Shown here: piece by piece, positions 46,201 through 57,082 of the stretch | How the letters are laid out: each line of letters opens with the position of its first letter | Numbering within the stretch: the stretch's first letter is position 1 | DNA from: Hygrophila difformis | Lineage: Eukaryota; Streptophyta; Magnoliopsida; Lamiales; Acanthaceae | NCBI GenBank assembly: GCA_030278955.1 | Contig: JAOANR010000003.1 | Coordinates: forward strand, 25,373,227 to 25,437,226 | Direction of reading: 5' to 3' | Length of the DNA stretch: 64,000 bases | Program-made: the position numbers and the translations under genes | Notes under the pieces: model-generated | What the model was told of the DNA's origin: nothing | Databases searched by the model: none | The model's input: only the letters and a program-made list of their open reading frames with translations

Positions 46201-47909
46201 CAATTTTTATCTTGTGTAGTCCTGCACAGCCTCAACAACTATGGTCTAAATTTTATCACCATTGTGTCTCTATTGAACCTGCCGGATCTGACCTGAACGA
46301 AATAATATTAGAAACACGAGCATATGCAAACGTAAATAAATACCTTTTTCACACAGGGAAATCATTGCATGATTTTGGTATTCAACTGCCATCTATGGCC
46401 CGTGCATCTCCAACAACATCAGACATAGAGGATGATACAAGCTTCGATTACACTAACTATGCAAATTTACCTGATTATTCACAATTAAATGTTCAGCAAA
46501 AGGAAATTTTCGATGCAGTTAAACACAAATTAGATAATAAACTTCCTTATGTTTGCTTTATCGATGGTCCTGCTGGTACTGGAAAGACATTCCTGTACAA
46601 CTCAATTCTTTCGTATGCAGCAAATGCTCATATTTTAGCTATCCCTGTTGCAACTTCCGGTGTTGCTGCATCTCTACTGCCAAACGGACAGACAGCACAT
46701 TCTAAATTTAAACTTCCTCTAGATGTGGATGAACGCTCTGTGTGCAACATATCCAAGCAATCAAATCTTGCTAAACATTTGAGAGCCACCTGTCTCATAA
46801 TTTGGGATGAAATTTCTATGGCAAGGCGAGAGCTAATTGAGGCATTAGATTCAACATTACGGGATCTTACTGACTCGAATCATCCATTTGGGGGTAAAGT
46901 CATTATATTCGGCGGGGATTTTAGACAAATAACTCCAGTCATTCCAAATGGGACAAAAGAAATTTTTATTCGCTCAAGTGTTATTTCTTCGCAGTTGTTT
47001 CTCAATGCTACAAAATTCCACTTGTCAATAAATATGCGTGCAAGAAACGATCAAGCATTTGCAGCATTTCTAGAATCAATTGGGCATAATACATACCCAA
47101 AAACTGTAAATGGTGACATCAAATTACCAGACAAAATTTTATTACCGTTTCAACATGATAATCCTGTGCGGCCACTTATAGAAAAAATTTTCCCAACCTC
47201 TATTCTTAACAGCCCATCCCAACAAACATTTGTGTCGCGTTCCATATTGACCACAACTAATGAATTTGTTGATGAACTCAACAACCTAATTTTGGAGAAG
47301 ATGGCTGGTGAAGAATTAATTTCTATTGCAAGAGATGTTACAAAGGATCCGACACAACAAGCACACTATGAAGATTTGTTATCAACAATAACCCCTAATG
47401 GAATGCCTCCGCATAGATTGAAACTTAAACAAGGTGCACCGATTATGCTATTACGAAATATTGATCCAGGTAAAGGATTATCCAATGGGACACGTTTGAT
47501 ATGTAAAGAAATAACACGCAACGTGCTTAAAGCAGAGATTATGACTGGCCCTTGCATAGGCAATACTTGCTTTCTTCCCCGTATACCTCTACAACCAAAA
47601 TCACTCCAAGAAACTACAGTTGAGTTCTCGCGCATACAATTTCCAGTTAGGCTATGTTTTGCGATGACCATGAATAAATCCCAAGGGCAAACTTTGGAAC
47701 ATGTTGGAGTATATATAAAAACCCATGTGTTTATGCATGGTCAATTGTATGTAGCCCTATCACGAGCAACAAAATTTGATAATCTGCATATTATCCTCCA
47801 TCCTAATCCGAACACTCCCAATCTTATTAATTACACGAAAAATATAGTCTATGATGAAATACTACAACATGCTGGTATTACTGTCATTCGTACTCCTACA
47901 GCTGCTTAG
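43249..47909 (+). pseudogene. Helitron Rep/helicase (HUH endonuclease plus PIF1-like helicase)
   Basis: The transposase: nicks and joins DNA, and unwinds it during rolling-circle transposition. Proposed exons 43249-43263 (MAPSQ), 43481-44444 and 44554-47909; both introns are GT-AG and keep the frame. The N-terminus has a zinc-finger CDHCGAMLFYREFPSFCC. The Rep domain has YFITMTCNPQW, the HUH motif GLPHIHMLL, and the catalytic tyrosine region KLVKYLYKYVYKGHD. The helicase has Walker A GPAGTGKTF, Walker B IIWDEISM, FGGDFRQITPV, and the C-terminal MNKSQGQTLEHV and YVALSRATKFDNL. A single in-frame TGA at 44006-44008, in the N-terminal part, is the only defect seen. The element may be recently inactivated, or the stop may be read through or be a sequencing error. 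Confidence 0.9.
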
Positions 47910-48353
47910 AAATACCAAATTCTGCCATCATCCAAAGGTATATGTTAATTATACTCTTATAGCATCTCTCTTATAACTCGCTCCTAATTTTGTTAGGTAG
48001 AAATACAAGTTGATGATCTATAAAAAGAACTGAACACTACACTGTGTGTATAAGTAGGTGTAGGTGTGTGTCTTAATGTTCGGTATTTTGCTTCTAGCAA
48101 AAAAAAAAAAGCAGTCTTTAATTGTACGTCTTCTGGAATTATCTCTTCAGGCTTCAAATTTCTATCCTGCAACTTTCCATCGTATTATTTCTTATACTTG
48201 AGTATTTTGCTTCCATGGACACTATAATGCTTGCTATTTACTTTTATGATGGGAATGCGTCACTCATACATGTTCTTACTAAATTTTTTCTTCATTTTTT
48301 CTCTGGTGACAAGTTTTTAGATTATGATAGTTCTTTTTCTTTAACTTTTTAGG
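47910..48353. other. Helitron spacer, no gene seen
   Basis: AT-rich sequence after the helicase stop codon with an A-run at about 48100-48111. Probably the helicase 3' UTR followed by captured intron DNA. Confidence 0.4.
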
Positions 48354-49930
48354 GTGAGAGATCTGATACTACATTTGGGGATTCACCTGCCGATGTTCAT
48401 AGACTGGTGAGTTGATTCTTTGTTCATTTTAATTCAGGAAACCAATTTTCTCATGAAAAAGTCCCCTGTGAAATGATGCATCTGAAGGTTTTAACTTATT
48501 ATGATCCTAGATTGCTTGCTGCCATTTCCTATCAGTTTAATCGAATACTGCCTTTAAGTGAAGCATTTGAACGGTTTAACTTATTCTGTGAATTGCTTTT
48601 CCAAAGAATTAAGGCTTCTCTTTGTTTGAGATTGATGGAGGGACCCCAATTCTTTGAGGGGCAAAATTACTTTCAATTTGTTCAATATTCGTTAATGAGC
48701 TATGATTTCTATACTAATTGTAAAGTGCGTTCTGCGTTTGGGGGAGACTGAATATTTGTTTACATTTAGGGTATTCAAATAAAATGATGGATCTTAGATT
48801 ATGAAGTTTATTTTGGTTTTTGTGTCAGTGAAATGTCATATGTCTAATGTTTTGGTGCAACTTTTAATTTTCTCATTTATCTAGATGTCTTTTTTAGGAA
48901 ACATTAGAGTTTACTGTCGCATAAGGCCATTCCTTCCTGGGCAAAATGGAAATCAAACAACCATACAGTATATAGGTGAGAACAGAGAACTGGTTGTGAT
49001 AAACCCCTCAAAACCAGGAAAAGCTAGCCACCGCCTTTTCAAATTCAACAAGGTCTTTGGTCCTTCGACGACACAAGGTTCTATTTTGATTGATATAGTT
49101 AATTAGTTATTTAATTTCTAATCATTTGGTTGCACCCCCATCTTGATAAACACGCACCCATACACACTTCACATTTTGTTAATTTATTCTCTCTTTATTG
49201 TTTCTTTAGAGGAGGTATTTCTAGACACTCAACCATTAATCATGTCTGTTCTTGATGGGTATAATGTCTGCATATTTGCTTATGGTTATACTGGTTCTGG
49301 GAAAACTTATACAATGGTAAGCTCATAATTTTCAAAATTGGTTTAGTAGTTTTGTTGTCCTATACTGCTATGAGATTTTTTATGCTCATTCTACCAACCT
49401 TTTTCAGTCTGGACCCAGTGCAACATCTGTTGTAGACTGGGCAGTTAACTATAGGGCTCTGAATGATCTCTTCAGTGCCTCTCAAAAAAGGCATAACTAT
49501 ATTGCATATGAAATTGAAGTCCAAATGGTTGAGATATACAACGAACAAGTGCGTGACTTACTGTGCAATGACGTTCCTCAGAAGAAATATCCTTTGTAGT
49601 ATTTCTTTCTTCATTGATTATGCTCTATTTTTGGATGTATATCATTGTTTTCTTTGACTTGCAGACACTAGGGATATGGAATACTTCACAACCAAATGGG
49701 TTGGCTGTCCCTGATGCTAGCTTGCACTCGGTTAACTCAACCACAGATTTACTAGAGTTGATGAATATTGGCTTAATGAATCAGGCTGTTGGTGCTACTG
49801 CTTTGAACGAAAGAAGCTGCTCTTTGTTCCACATTGATGGGTTCAATTCTTCCACAGGCAACTTCGTTTCCTTAAAAGCACGGCATTTGTGTTGCCTAAT
49901 TCTTTTTCTTTTGGGTCATGTTCACTGCTT
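48354..49930 (+). pseudogene. Captured KIN-14 kinesin motor exons
   Basis: Five exon-like blocks with introns kept. About 48354-48407: unassigned exon. About 48898-49077: GNIRVYCRIRPFLPGQNGNQ, IGENRELVVINPSKPG, FKFNKVFGPST. About 49210-49317: [20 protein letters not shown], ending in the motor P-loop [11 protein letters not shown]. About 49408-49585: VNYRALNDLFSASQKR, EVQMVEIYNEQVRDLL. About 49666-49850: GLAVPDASLHSV, NQAVGATALNERSC. The sequence corresponds to the N-terminal half of a minus-end-directed KIN-14 motor. Microtubule-binding switch II and the rest are absent, so it cannot make a motor. Intron retention shows capture at DNA level. Confidence 0.85.
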
Positions 49931-50829
49931 GATGGGACAATCATAATATTTTCATGATTATTTCATGTGATAATTTGATGAATCTAAGGATCATTTTATA
50001 TTATTTTTAGTTAGAATATTATATGTTTTGTTAGTTTTAGAGTCCATTTATTAAACATGGTTCTTTTAAGTATAAAAGGATGAATAATTTGATTGTAAAG
50101 TTACAGTATATTGAGGGACAAATCAGTATGAAACCTTGTCATAGTTTCTAGGATGATAATATGATCTAATATTTCAGTAATTATATTCTGTATCCTTAAT
50201 TAATCAACAGTTCTTCTCTATCAACCTATGTGTGTTTAGTGCAGGTCATTTATTCATACTATCATGGCTTTGGTTAATAGTTGGACGGACTTACATATAT
50301 TGAAAGAATTGCTTTTTTTGCTTTTCAGCCACGGATTCTAATGGCTATGGCTAGAGATGGGTTGCTGCCTTCATTTTTTTCGGATGTCAACAGAAAAACC
50401 CAAGTTCCTACAAAAAGTACTATCGTAACTGGTTTGCTTGCAGCCATCATGGCATTCAGTATGGATGTGGATCAGTTGTCAGGAATGGTATGGTGCTATT
50501 ATTTCATTCAATTTTCTGCGAATTTATTACAAAACATTTTAGCCTTGCGCAAGAGAAATCCAATGATGAATTGTTTCCAACAGCATTGTCTCATAGTATA
50601 TTTTTGGCCGCTGAACAAAAACTAAAGTTGGACCCTGAAAATGGGCATTGTCTCATATGATGAAGTTGCCTGTTTTTGTTAACTTTAGTAGGTTGGAATT
50701 TAGCAGTTACACTTGGTTTTCCAACTATCAGTTTAATCCAATACTGCCTTTAAGTGAAGCATTTGAAGGGTTTAACTTATTCTGTGAATTGTAACATAAA
50801 AATTTTAAGAGTCCCTCCATCAATCTCAA
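48530..50829. repeat. 66-bp direct repeat and 19-bp inverted repeat flanking captured exons
   Basis: 48530-48595 and 50726-50791 are direct repeats with two mismatches (tatcagtttaatc to ctgtgaattg). 48626-48644 (TTGAGATTGATGGAGGGAC) and 50811-50829 are perfect reverse complements. Together they bracket most of the kinesin and transporter exons. Confidence 0.88.
50329..50487 (+). pseudogene. Captured cationic amino-acid transporter exon
   Basis: One exon with a TTTTCAG acceptor and a GTATGG donor, encoding PRILMAMARDGLLPSFFSDV, NRKTQVPTKSTIVTG and a membrane segment LLAAIMAFSMDVDQLSGM. This is the conserved loop and helix of plant CAT-family (APC superfamily) transporters, which move basic amino acids across the plasma membrane or tonoplast. 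Only this exon is recognisable, so it is a fragment, in the same orientation as the kinesin piece. Confidence 0.8.
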
Positions 50830-51095
50830 TAATTATGTTAGTATTACTTTCAGTTTTTATTAGCATTGTAACATATGGCCATCAAATGTCACAAAAGATT
50901 CCATCTAGCCCATCATTACTCCTATGTGAAAAGACCTTTTGAGATGCCTTCTTCTCCACTCTAGACCTTTTGAGATCCCCATAATTATTATTTGGTTTAC
51001 GTTTTTTTCTTCACCTAATTCTCAGTTTCTCACTATTAATACCAAACCAATTCAGCTCTTGCCTTCTACAACTTTCTTACCGTCTAGACACCAAC

Positions 51096-53743
51096 ATGGA
51101 GGAAGAGAAACAACTTGTCCCAACTGGAGAAACGTTGTTCCTGCCCCTTGCAGAACTCACGGCTACAACAAAGGAATGGATATCAAAGGTTATGTTGCTG
51201 GAGACATCTCTTCAACGCTGTGCAAAGAAATCCCGAAGGCCATACAAGAGATACACATTTTGTGGATGCACAGGTATTCTTTAAGTGATTGTTCCTGTAT
51301 CATTTTTGTCCTTCACCTATAAATCTTCTATTGTGTTTTTTCCCTGCTATTTTTTCCCAGCTGCAAATTCTTCTTACCTTGTGCACAATTCTCTACATTA
51401 ATTCATAATAAATGCTCTTGCCAGATTAATGATGCTGCTACACATCCATTCATCTCCAGATAACTTGTTGTGTGAATGATTTCTTGTTTCAAACTCATAT
51501 AGAACTTCTCTTTTTATTCCAATTATTGTTTACTTTTTTTTTATTTTTTTATCATGCATTCAATCACTTATTTTATCTATTCCAGGGAACAAAAATAAGA
51601 GCCTGTGCATTTGATGAAGACATTAACATGATGGATGGATTCCTGCATTTATTCAAGACGTACCAACTTTCAGCTAATACTTCAAAAACTATGGGCAATG
51701 AACCGCCAAAGTTTAATGAAAACTGCCAGCTTATTCTGAATCAACGGAGCAGCATCTGTCCACTTGCCAGAGATGAGTTTGAAGTCACTCTTGGGAAGCC
51801 AAACTATGTGGAAATCTCAAAGATCCATACATATCTTGAATCAGAAGAATTGTTCAGTGCGTACCACTCCACAAATTTATTACATACACTATACTCTCTC
51901 CTAAAAGACAACCATTAAAATAACATCTTGTCAAATAACAGATATGATTGCAATAGTCATCGATGTTGGCTACCCAAAGCAACGTGGTGAATATCGGCTT
52001 CAAGAGATCATGCTCATAACAGAGGAGTACATTTAATTTTTACATACTATGAAAGCTTTCAAGTTGTATTAAATTTAAAAACAATATTAATATTTTTATC
52101 TTCCTTGCAGAAAAATACCAACAAAACTCACATTATGGAATGATGTGGTGGATGCTGAAGGTGCTGCACTCCTAAAGTCAAGCAAAGAACGTCGTATAGT
52201 TTCATTCTCAAATCTGAAAGTGAAAGCAACATCATTTGAAGGTCTGCAGCTACTTTCGTCATCAATTCATGAATTAAACTATCACTAAAATAAATAATGG
52301 CTACATGCTTGACTATTTAAACTTGCATATTTATGTAGGTAATTCACTGTCTGCCATCAGCATGACAAATATTACATTCGAACCACCATATCCAGAGACA
52401 CAGAACCTTCAGCATTGGTAATCTTGTTTGTGAGAAATGTATAATCACAATTTCGTTTATTTAATTTAATCATATTATATATATTATTTTAGGAAGCAAC
52501 AAAATGAAGAATACCTCGACGATCTAATCCAAGCAAAAGCCTATTAGCAAGCTGCTTTCAGAATCCAGCATGAAACAAGACTGACAAAAGTTGCTGAGAT
52601 CTTACATTCCGCCACGGTATTGCAACTTTACATTTCATTTGCTGATAATGTAGTTATTATATTTTCCAATACAAGTTTACATGTTATTTAAAATGAATAT
52701 TGGCAGGCAGGGGACTACAAATGTCAGGAACCATACAAATATTGATATCCCAGAATCAAAAGCTCACATACAATGGCTGCGACAAATGCAGTACAAAAAC
52801 AATTACTCCTGTTGGTCTGAAATACATCTGCTTCAAATGTGAGGAGGTCCATGTCTCAGAAAAAAGGTTGTCCGAAGTTAATCTTTAATTTCAGTCTCAA
52901 TATTTGGCCCAACTAACTAAATTATTAACTAATTAATTTTTTCCCAGAGTCATGCTGCAATTGAACATCCATGACACTACAACAACTCTCAGATGTGTCG
53001 CTTATGAAAATGTTGCATCAACAATTCTGAATGCGAATGTGTTTGAGCTGGATACACAAGGGTCTGAGGTATACAACACCTAAAATTTGCAATATTGATT
53101 TAAATCTGTTTCACCATACATACAGGTATAAAACTTACTGTTCATTACATTATGACCGAATGTAGGCTTCTTTTGCATTGACCGGAACAAAGTTCTCTTA
53201 GGCAAGACATTTGTAGCCTGGATAAAGAAAAAACAGCTCCCAGCAGGGACCTTCCAAAGTTTTTCTTATACACTCACGAGAATAGAAGAACCTGCTGAAG
53301 GTATGGACAACAACACAAACTATACATCAACCCAATTTTGGAAAATTTCACCAACAATCATTACATTTCTTTATTACAATACAGAAATTCTACCAGCTGG
53401 AAATCCCAAATCGCCTACAAACACCCTCCCAGATGCAAAATCAGAAGAGCCATCAGGGCTCACACCTATTATGGCAAACATGCAGCCATCTGCCAAAGAC
53501 AACATGCAACCCAGAGGGAAAAGTACTACCCAAATACCTAGCCGAGTCATGCAATTTTCCTTACTAACAAACTAATTAAACCTAATCTACTGTCTCTACA
53601 TTCCAGGTGCTGCTGTCAAAAATCTTAATCCATTGATGGATGCAGTTGGAGAAGCTACACACGACAATAGTGTGAAAATTGAAAGGGCTGAAAGAGCTGT
53701 ACGTGCAAAGAAATACAAGATGGCAGATAAGAAAAACACCTAG
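51096..53743 (+). pseudogene. Helitron-encoded RPA70-like single-strand DNA-binding protein
   Basis: Intron-containing gene resembling the large subunit of replication protein A, often carried by plant Helitrons, where it is thought to coat single-stranded transposition intermediates. Start ATG 51096 (MEEEKQLVPTGETLF). Blocks: GTKIRACAFDEDINMMDGFL (about 51587); IAIVIDVGYPKQRGEYRLQE (about 51947); KIPTKLTLWNDVVDAEGAAL (about 52112); NSLSAISMTNITFEPPYPET (about 52341); a zinc-binding block CDKCSTKTITPVGLKYICFKC-like (about 52772-52842). The last exon ends ADKKNT and TAG 53741-53743. An in-frame TAG at 52545-52547 and a frame problem in the following exon suggest decay. The exon 1 to exon 2 join is also not in frame as read. 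Confidence 0.8.
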
Positions 53744-54690
53744 GCCATTCCTGAAAAGAAGTATGCCAGAATATCATTATATATATATATATATATGTAT
53801 TTTGAATTTAACCCTGGGAAATTTGTCATGAAAACCAGCATTTTCACCCCAGGTTGGTTTCCATATTGCAAATTTTAGTGTTCTCTTTTGACTATTAAAA
53901 AATACCCATTTCACACATCCTTAGGTCACATTTTCTACTATTTCCAGCCTACCATTTTGTATATTCCGTATGCTATTCTGTAAGCATGTTGCTTTTGCTT
54001 TTGTAAAGCAGGCCTATTCCATGTTATTGGAACTGCTTACTTAATTATATGGTATACATTGTTTACTCCATATCCATTACTGCAGATCTGCACATTTTGG
54101 TATTCTTATCAGCATCTCATTTATTTATTTATTTATTTTATATGGAAAAGGATAATGTTATGAGTTCAAAATGTTGATGAATTCTAATTCCCACAAAAAA
54201 ATGTTAGGTACTCTCACAACATTCCTCACTATATTTTTGCTCTATACATTTCACTTATTCACAACAAATACTACACCTTCTTACTGACAATTCTATTGGA
54301 ATTTTGGACCCGCCACTCTCTCAATTCACACAAATAAGTTTACATTAAACTATATGAAAATAGAGCGCCCATGACAATACAGTTAATACCATCATTTCAT
54401 AGACGACCTGGTGGAAGCCCGGCTATAAAACTCACCAAAGGCTGGCCTACTTTTCCTGCAGAGGCAAAACTTGTTGATAAACAACTATGAAGGTTCAAAC
54501 AAATATCTATGGCCTTTGGTCCTGGAAAAATGGAATTCTGTGGCACGCTTCAAAAATTTGATGAATTAACCTCGTTTGTCCAACTTCTGTATATAATTTA
54601 ACTTTCATTATCTGTACATAATGCATGGTATCTCATCTATTACATCAAACTATTATATCAACATAGTATCTCATAACATCATCCTTCGTA
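53744..54690. other. Helitron 3' region, no gene recognised
   Basis: AT-rich sequence with a short AT microsatellite (about 53779-53797). The stretch 54395-54560 is less AT-rich and may be another captured fragment; I do not recognise it. Confidence 0.4.
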
Positions 54691-54704
54691 GCATTCATTA
54701 CAGA

Positions 54705-54737
54705 CAAGGGGCATCGCCCGTCCATCACGAAAACTAG
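54705..54737 (+). terminator. Helitron 3' terminus: hairpin plus CTAG
   Basis: GGGC-ATC-GCCC forms a 4-bp GC stem about 20 bases before the terminal CTAG, followed by the host T. This is the replication-termination signal of rolling-circle elements. Confidence 0.88.
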
Positions 54738-55377
54738 TATATATATATATATATATTTATATATCCCATTGCTGTTTTTTTTTCATTATCAACAAGCCGG
54801 AATACTCGAACCAAAGGCCCCATGATCTTAAGAGTGTACAACACCTCGTTCCAAAATGTAGGCATCAATACAATTTTTGTTGCATTTTTGCCTTTGCTCT
54901 CCTTGGCTATCTTCAATCGCATCCAATCATCTGAAGTGAACATTTCTTAGATTACTTTTCACTTTGTGTAACCTCTACAAAATCAGGAAAGTTGTTGCAA
55001 ATCTTGTAACCCCATGCCTAACCAATTCTGTCTTCTTTATCAATCTCCTCATAAAATTCAAAGGCATTGAGTGGTTGTATATAAAACCTACAAGAGAGCA
55101 TCCCCTTTGTATGGTCCTCTTCACTTTGGGGATCTTTCCAATATCTTCTAGCATCAAATCCAAACAATGAGCTGCACAAGGAGTCCAAAAAAGATGTGGT
55201 CGCCTTGCTTCTAGAAATTTACCTATGATATGATTTAATAATTAAATTAATTTTATAATATAAAAATTAATAGAATGTTTTGTACTAAATAATAAATTAA
55301 AATAAAGTAGTCATACCAGCTAATACATAGTTACTTCCATTGTCAGTAACTACTTGGATGACATTTTCTTCTCCAAT
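54738..55377 (-). pseudogene. hAT transposase, central part
   Basis: Minus strand. Near the CACTA side: IGEENVIQVVTDNGSNYVLA. Then, after an intron-like AT tract (about 55225-55310), LDLMLEDIGKIPKVKRTIQR, FMRRLIKKTELVRHGVTRFA and, next to the Helitron, SDDWMRLKIAKESKGK, PTFWNEVLYTLKIMGPLVRV, FRLVDNEKKTAMGYI. These are hAT catalytic-core signatures. At the Helitron site the AT run has changed length so that the rejoined frame meets a TGA. Confidence 0.82.
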
Positions 55378-56464
55378 CACTACAAGAAAAACGCGTTTTA
55401 CCGACCGAAATTACCGACCGACATGTTGCGGGTCGGATTTACCGACCGCAGGGCCGACCGCAACATGCGGTCGGTAATTTAGAGCCGTTATGGTGGACCC
55501 GGTTTCCGGACGACCGCTGCACCGACCAAATTTAATTCGGTCGGTGTTACCGACCGCATTACCGACCGCAACTGCGGTCGGTAATTTTTCCAAATTTTTC
55601 CAAATTTTTTAAATTTTTATTATTTTTTTAAAAAATAAAATAATCTACCGGCCGCATTACCGACCGAATTTTCGGTCGCTAAATTTTTTTCACATTTTTT
55701 ATTTTTATTTTTAATAAATATTTCTTTAATTATCTTATTAATTATTTTATTTAATTTAGTGATTTTAGGTTTTTTTATTTAATTATTTTATTTTATATTT
55801 TAGAATTTAATTAATGAAATTTATATATATTTAATTAATATAATTTGAATTTTTATTTTATATTTTAATTTAGTTTCTAATTTTCACATTTATATGTATA
55901 TATGTACTTATATAGGTTATATATATAATGTTTCATACAATGACATGAAACATGTGGTGCACAAATGGCACACGCGCGAGGGAGTCCACTCCCTTACCCG
56001 GGTTCGAGGCCTCTTCTCAGCAAAATCCTTCAACATATTTGAGAAGGTATAATATAGGACACATGGCGGAATATGATTGATTGGCTAGAGACCTAGCCCA
56101 GCTGGTTAAGGTTGTGGTTGGGTGTACTGAGGTCATTGGTTCGAGCCCCCTCCTGAGCACGCCCTTTTCCAATAAAAAAGAATTACCGACCGCAATTTGC
56201 GGTCGGTAAATCTCTCCGGGACCTCTTGGGACCAGAGTGTTACCGACCGCATTGCAGTCGGTAATTCGGTCGGTAAATTTACCGACCACCTTTCGGTCGG
56301 TAAGTTTCCGACGACAAATTTTTTTGGTCGGAGGAAAATTACCTACCAAGGTATTACCGACCGACCCTTGCGGTCGGTGGTGCGGTCGGTAAGCCCCGAA
56401 ACAACCCGCATTCCGGGGTTACCGACCACACCTGCGGTCGGTAAAACCAATTTTTCTTGTAGTG
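55378..56464. mobile_element. Non-autonomous CACTA element (1087 bp)
   Basis: Begins CACTACAAGAAAAACGCG and ends TTTTTCTTGTAGTG, a 13-bp perfect inverted terminus, flanked by the 3-bp duplication AAT (55375-55377 and 56465-56467). Sub-terminal regions are filled with ACCGACCG and CGGTCGGT words (55400-55690 and 56185-56450), typical transposase-binding repeats. No transposase gene. Removing it restores the hAT reading frame NFVEEI-GEENVIQV. Confidence 0.95.
55965..56160 (+). repeat. tRNA-like (SINE-like) modules inside the CACTA element
   Basis: Two pol III B-box-like sites, GGTTCGAGGC (56001-56010) and GGTTCGAGCC (56138-56147). The second has an A-box-like TAGCCCAGCTGG at 56094-56105, 32 bases upstream. 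Each is followed by a similar CTCxTCTCAGCA or CTCCTGAGCA stretch. They look like two diverged SINE heads. I see no target duplications. Confidence 0.5.
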
Positions 56465-56715
56465 AATCTCTTCCACAAAATTATCCAATAGCTCAAACAC
56501 ATTTTCTCCAGTCTTGATGAATGAAGATGCATCAACACTCTTTACAAACATTGTACCTCGTGGACAATTGACTAAAAAGTTAATCAGTGTCCTATTTCTC
56601 GAGTCAGTCCATCCATCAGACAATGGAGCATCCAAAGTTCACTCGCTCTTCTAAAGGCTTCATCATCTCTTTTGTGAGTTGCAATTCCTTTTTCAAACAA
56701 GGCATTTTAAGGACT
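56465..56715 (-). pseudogene. hAT transposase, N-side fragment
   Basis: Minus strand. KKELQLTKEMMKPLEERVNF, GCSIV, a one-base frame break, then SDGWTDSRNRTLINFLVNCP, RGTMFVKSVDASSFIKTGE and VFELLDNFVEEI running into the CACTA duplication. SDGWTD and NFLVNCPRGTMF are hallmark hAT sequences. The zinc-finger N-terminus is missing. Confidence 0.85.
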
Positions 56716-57082
56716 TAAAATGTCTTTATATTAAAAAATTGGATAATTTTACTAGCCAGGGTTGTTAAGATCGGGATCTTATATAGGATCGTTTTTGTCT
56801 TTGCAAGAGCGGGATCGTAGGATCGAATCGAGATCCTAAGATCCTATGAAATTGTTATTTATATTTTTTTTTAAATTGATGCTTGTTAGTTATTTCATTA
56901 AACTGGTGACAGAATTGAAATATATCTTTTAGATCCATATATTGAACAAAATTTGATAGTTTATAGCTTGCTTATTCATGATACAATAGAATTGAAGTTA
57001 AACATAGACACATAACTCAATCATTCTGGGTTCAACATTGCAAAGATATATTAAACAAAACTGACAAAAAAAATAGCATAAC

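Larger units (their letters stand above)
39170..54737 (+). mobile_element. Helitron, about 15.6 kb, with captured genes
   Basis: A rolling-circle transposon. It begins TCATTATATATAAGCATG after an A (39169) and ends with hairpin GGGCATCGCCC, then CTAG (54734-54737), followed by T. Insertion between A and T without target duplication is the Helitron rule. The flanks rejoin hAT transposase sequence (MGYI before, IYEAMDRAKE after) across an AT repeat, which fixes both ends independently. Cargo on the plus strand: Rep/helicase, RPA-like gene, KIN-14 and CAT exons, and NAA15 exons in both orientations. Confidence 0.92.
37724..56715 (-). mobile_element. hAT transposon, split by Helitron and CACTA
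   Basis: The minus-strand transposase is recognisable in three blocks: 38011-39169, 54738-55377 and 56465-56715. The left end is taken at CATAGTAGTCAATAGTTGATAGCGG, a tract rich in TAGCGG words like plant hAT ends. The right end, with the zinc-finger N-terminus and the other inverted repeat, is missing; the blocks stop about 40 bases before the GATCG repeat. Insertions: Helitron 39170-54737 and CACTA 55378-56464. Confidence 0.75.
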
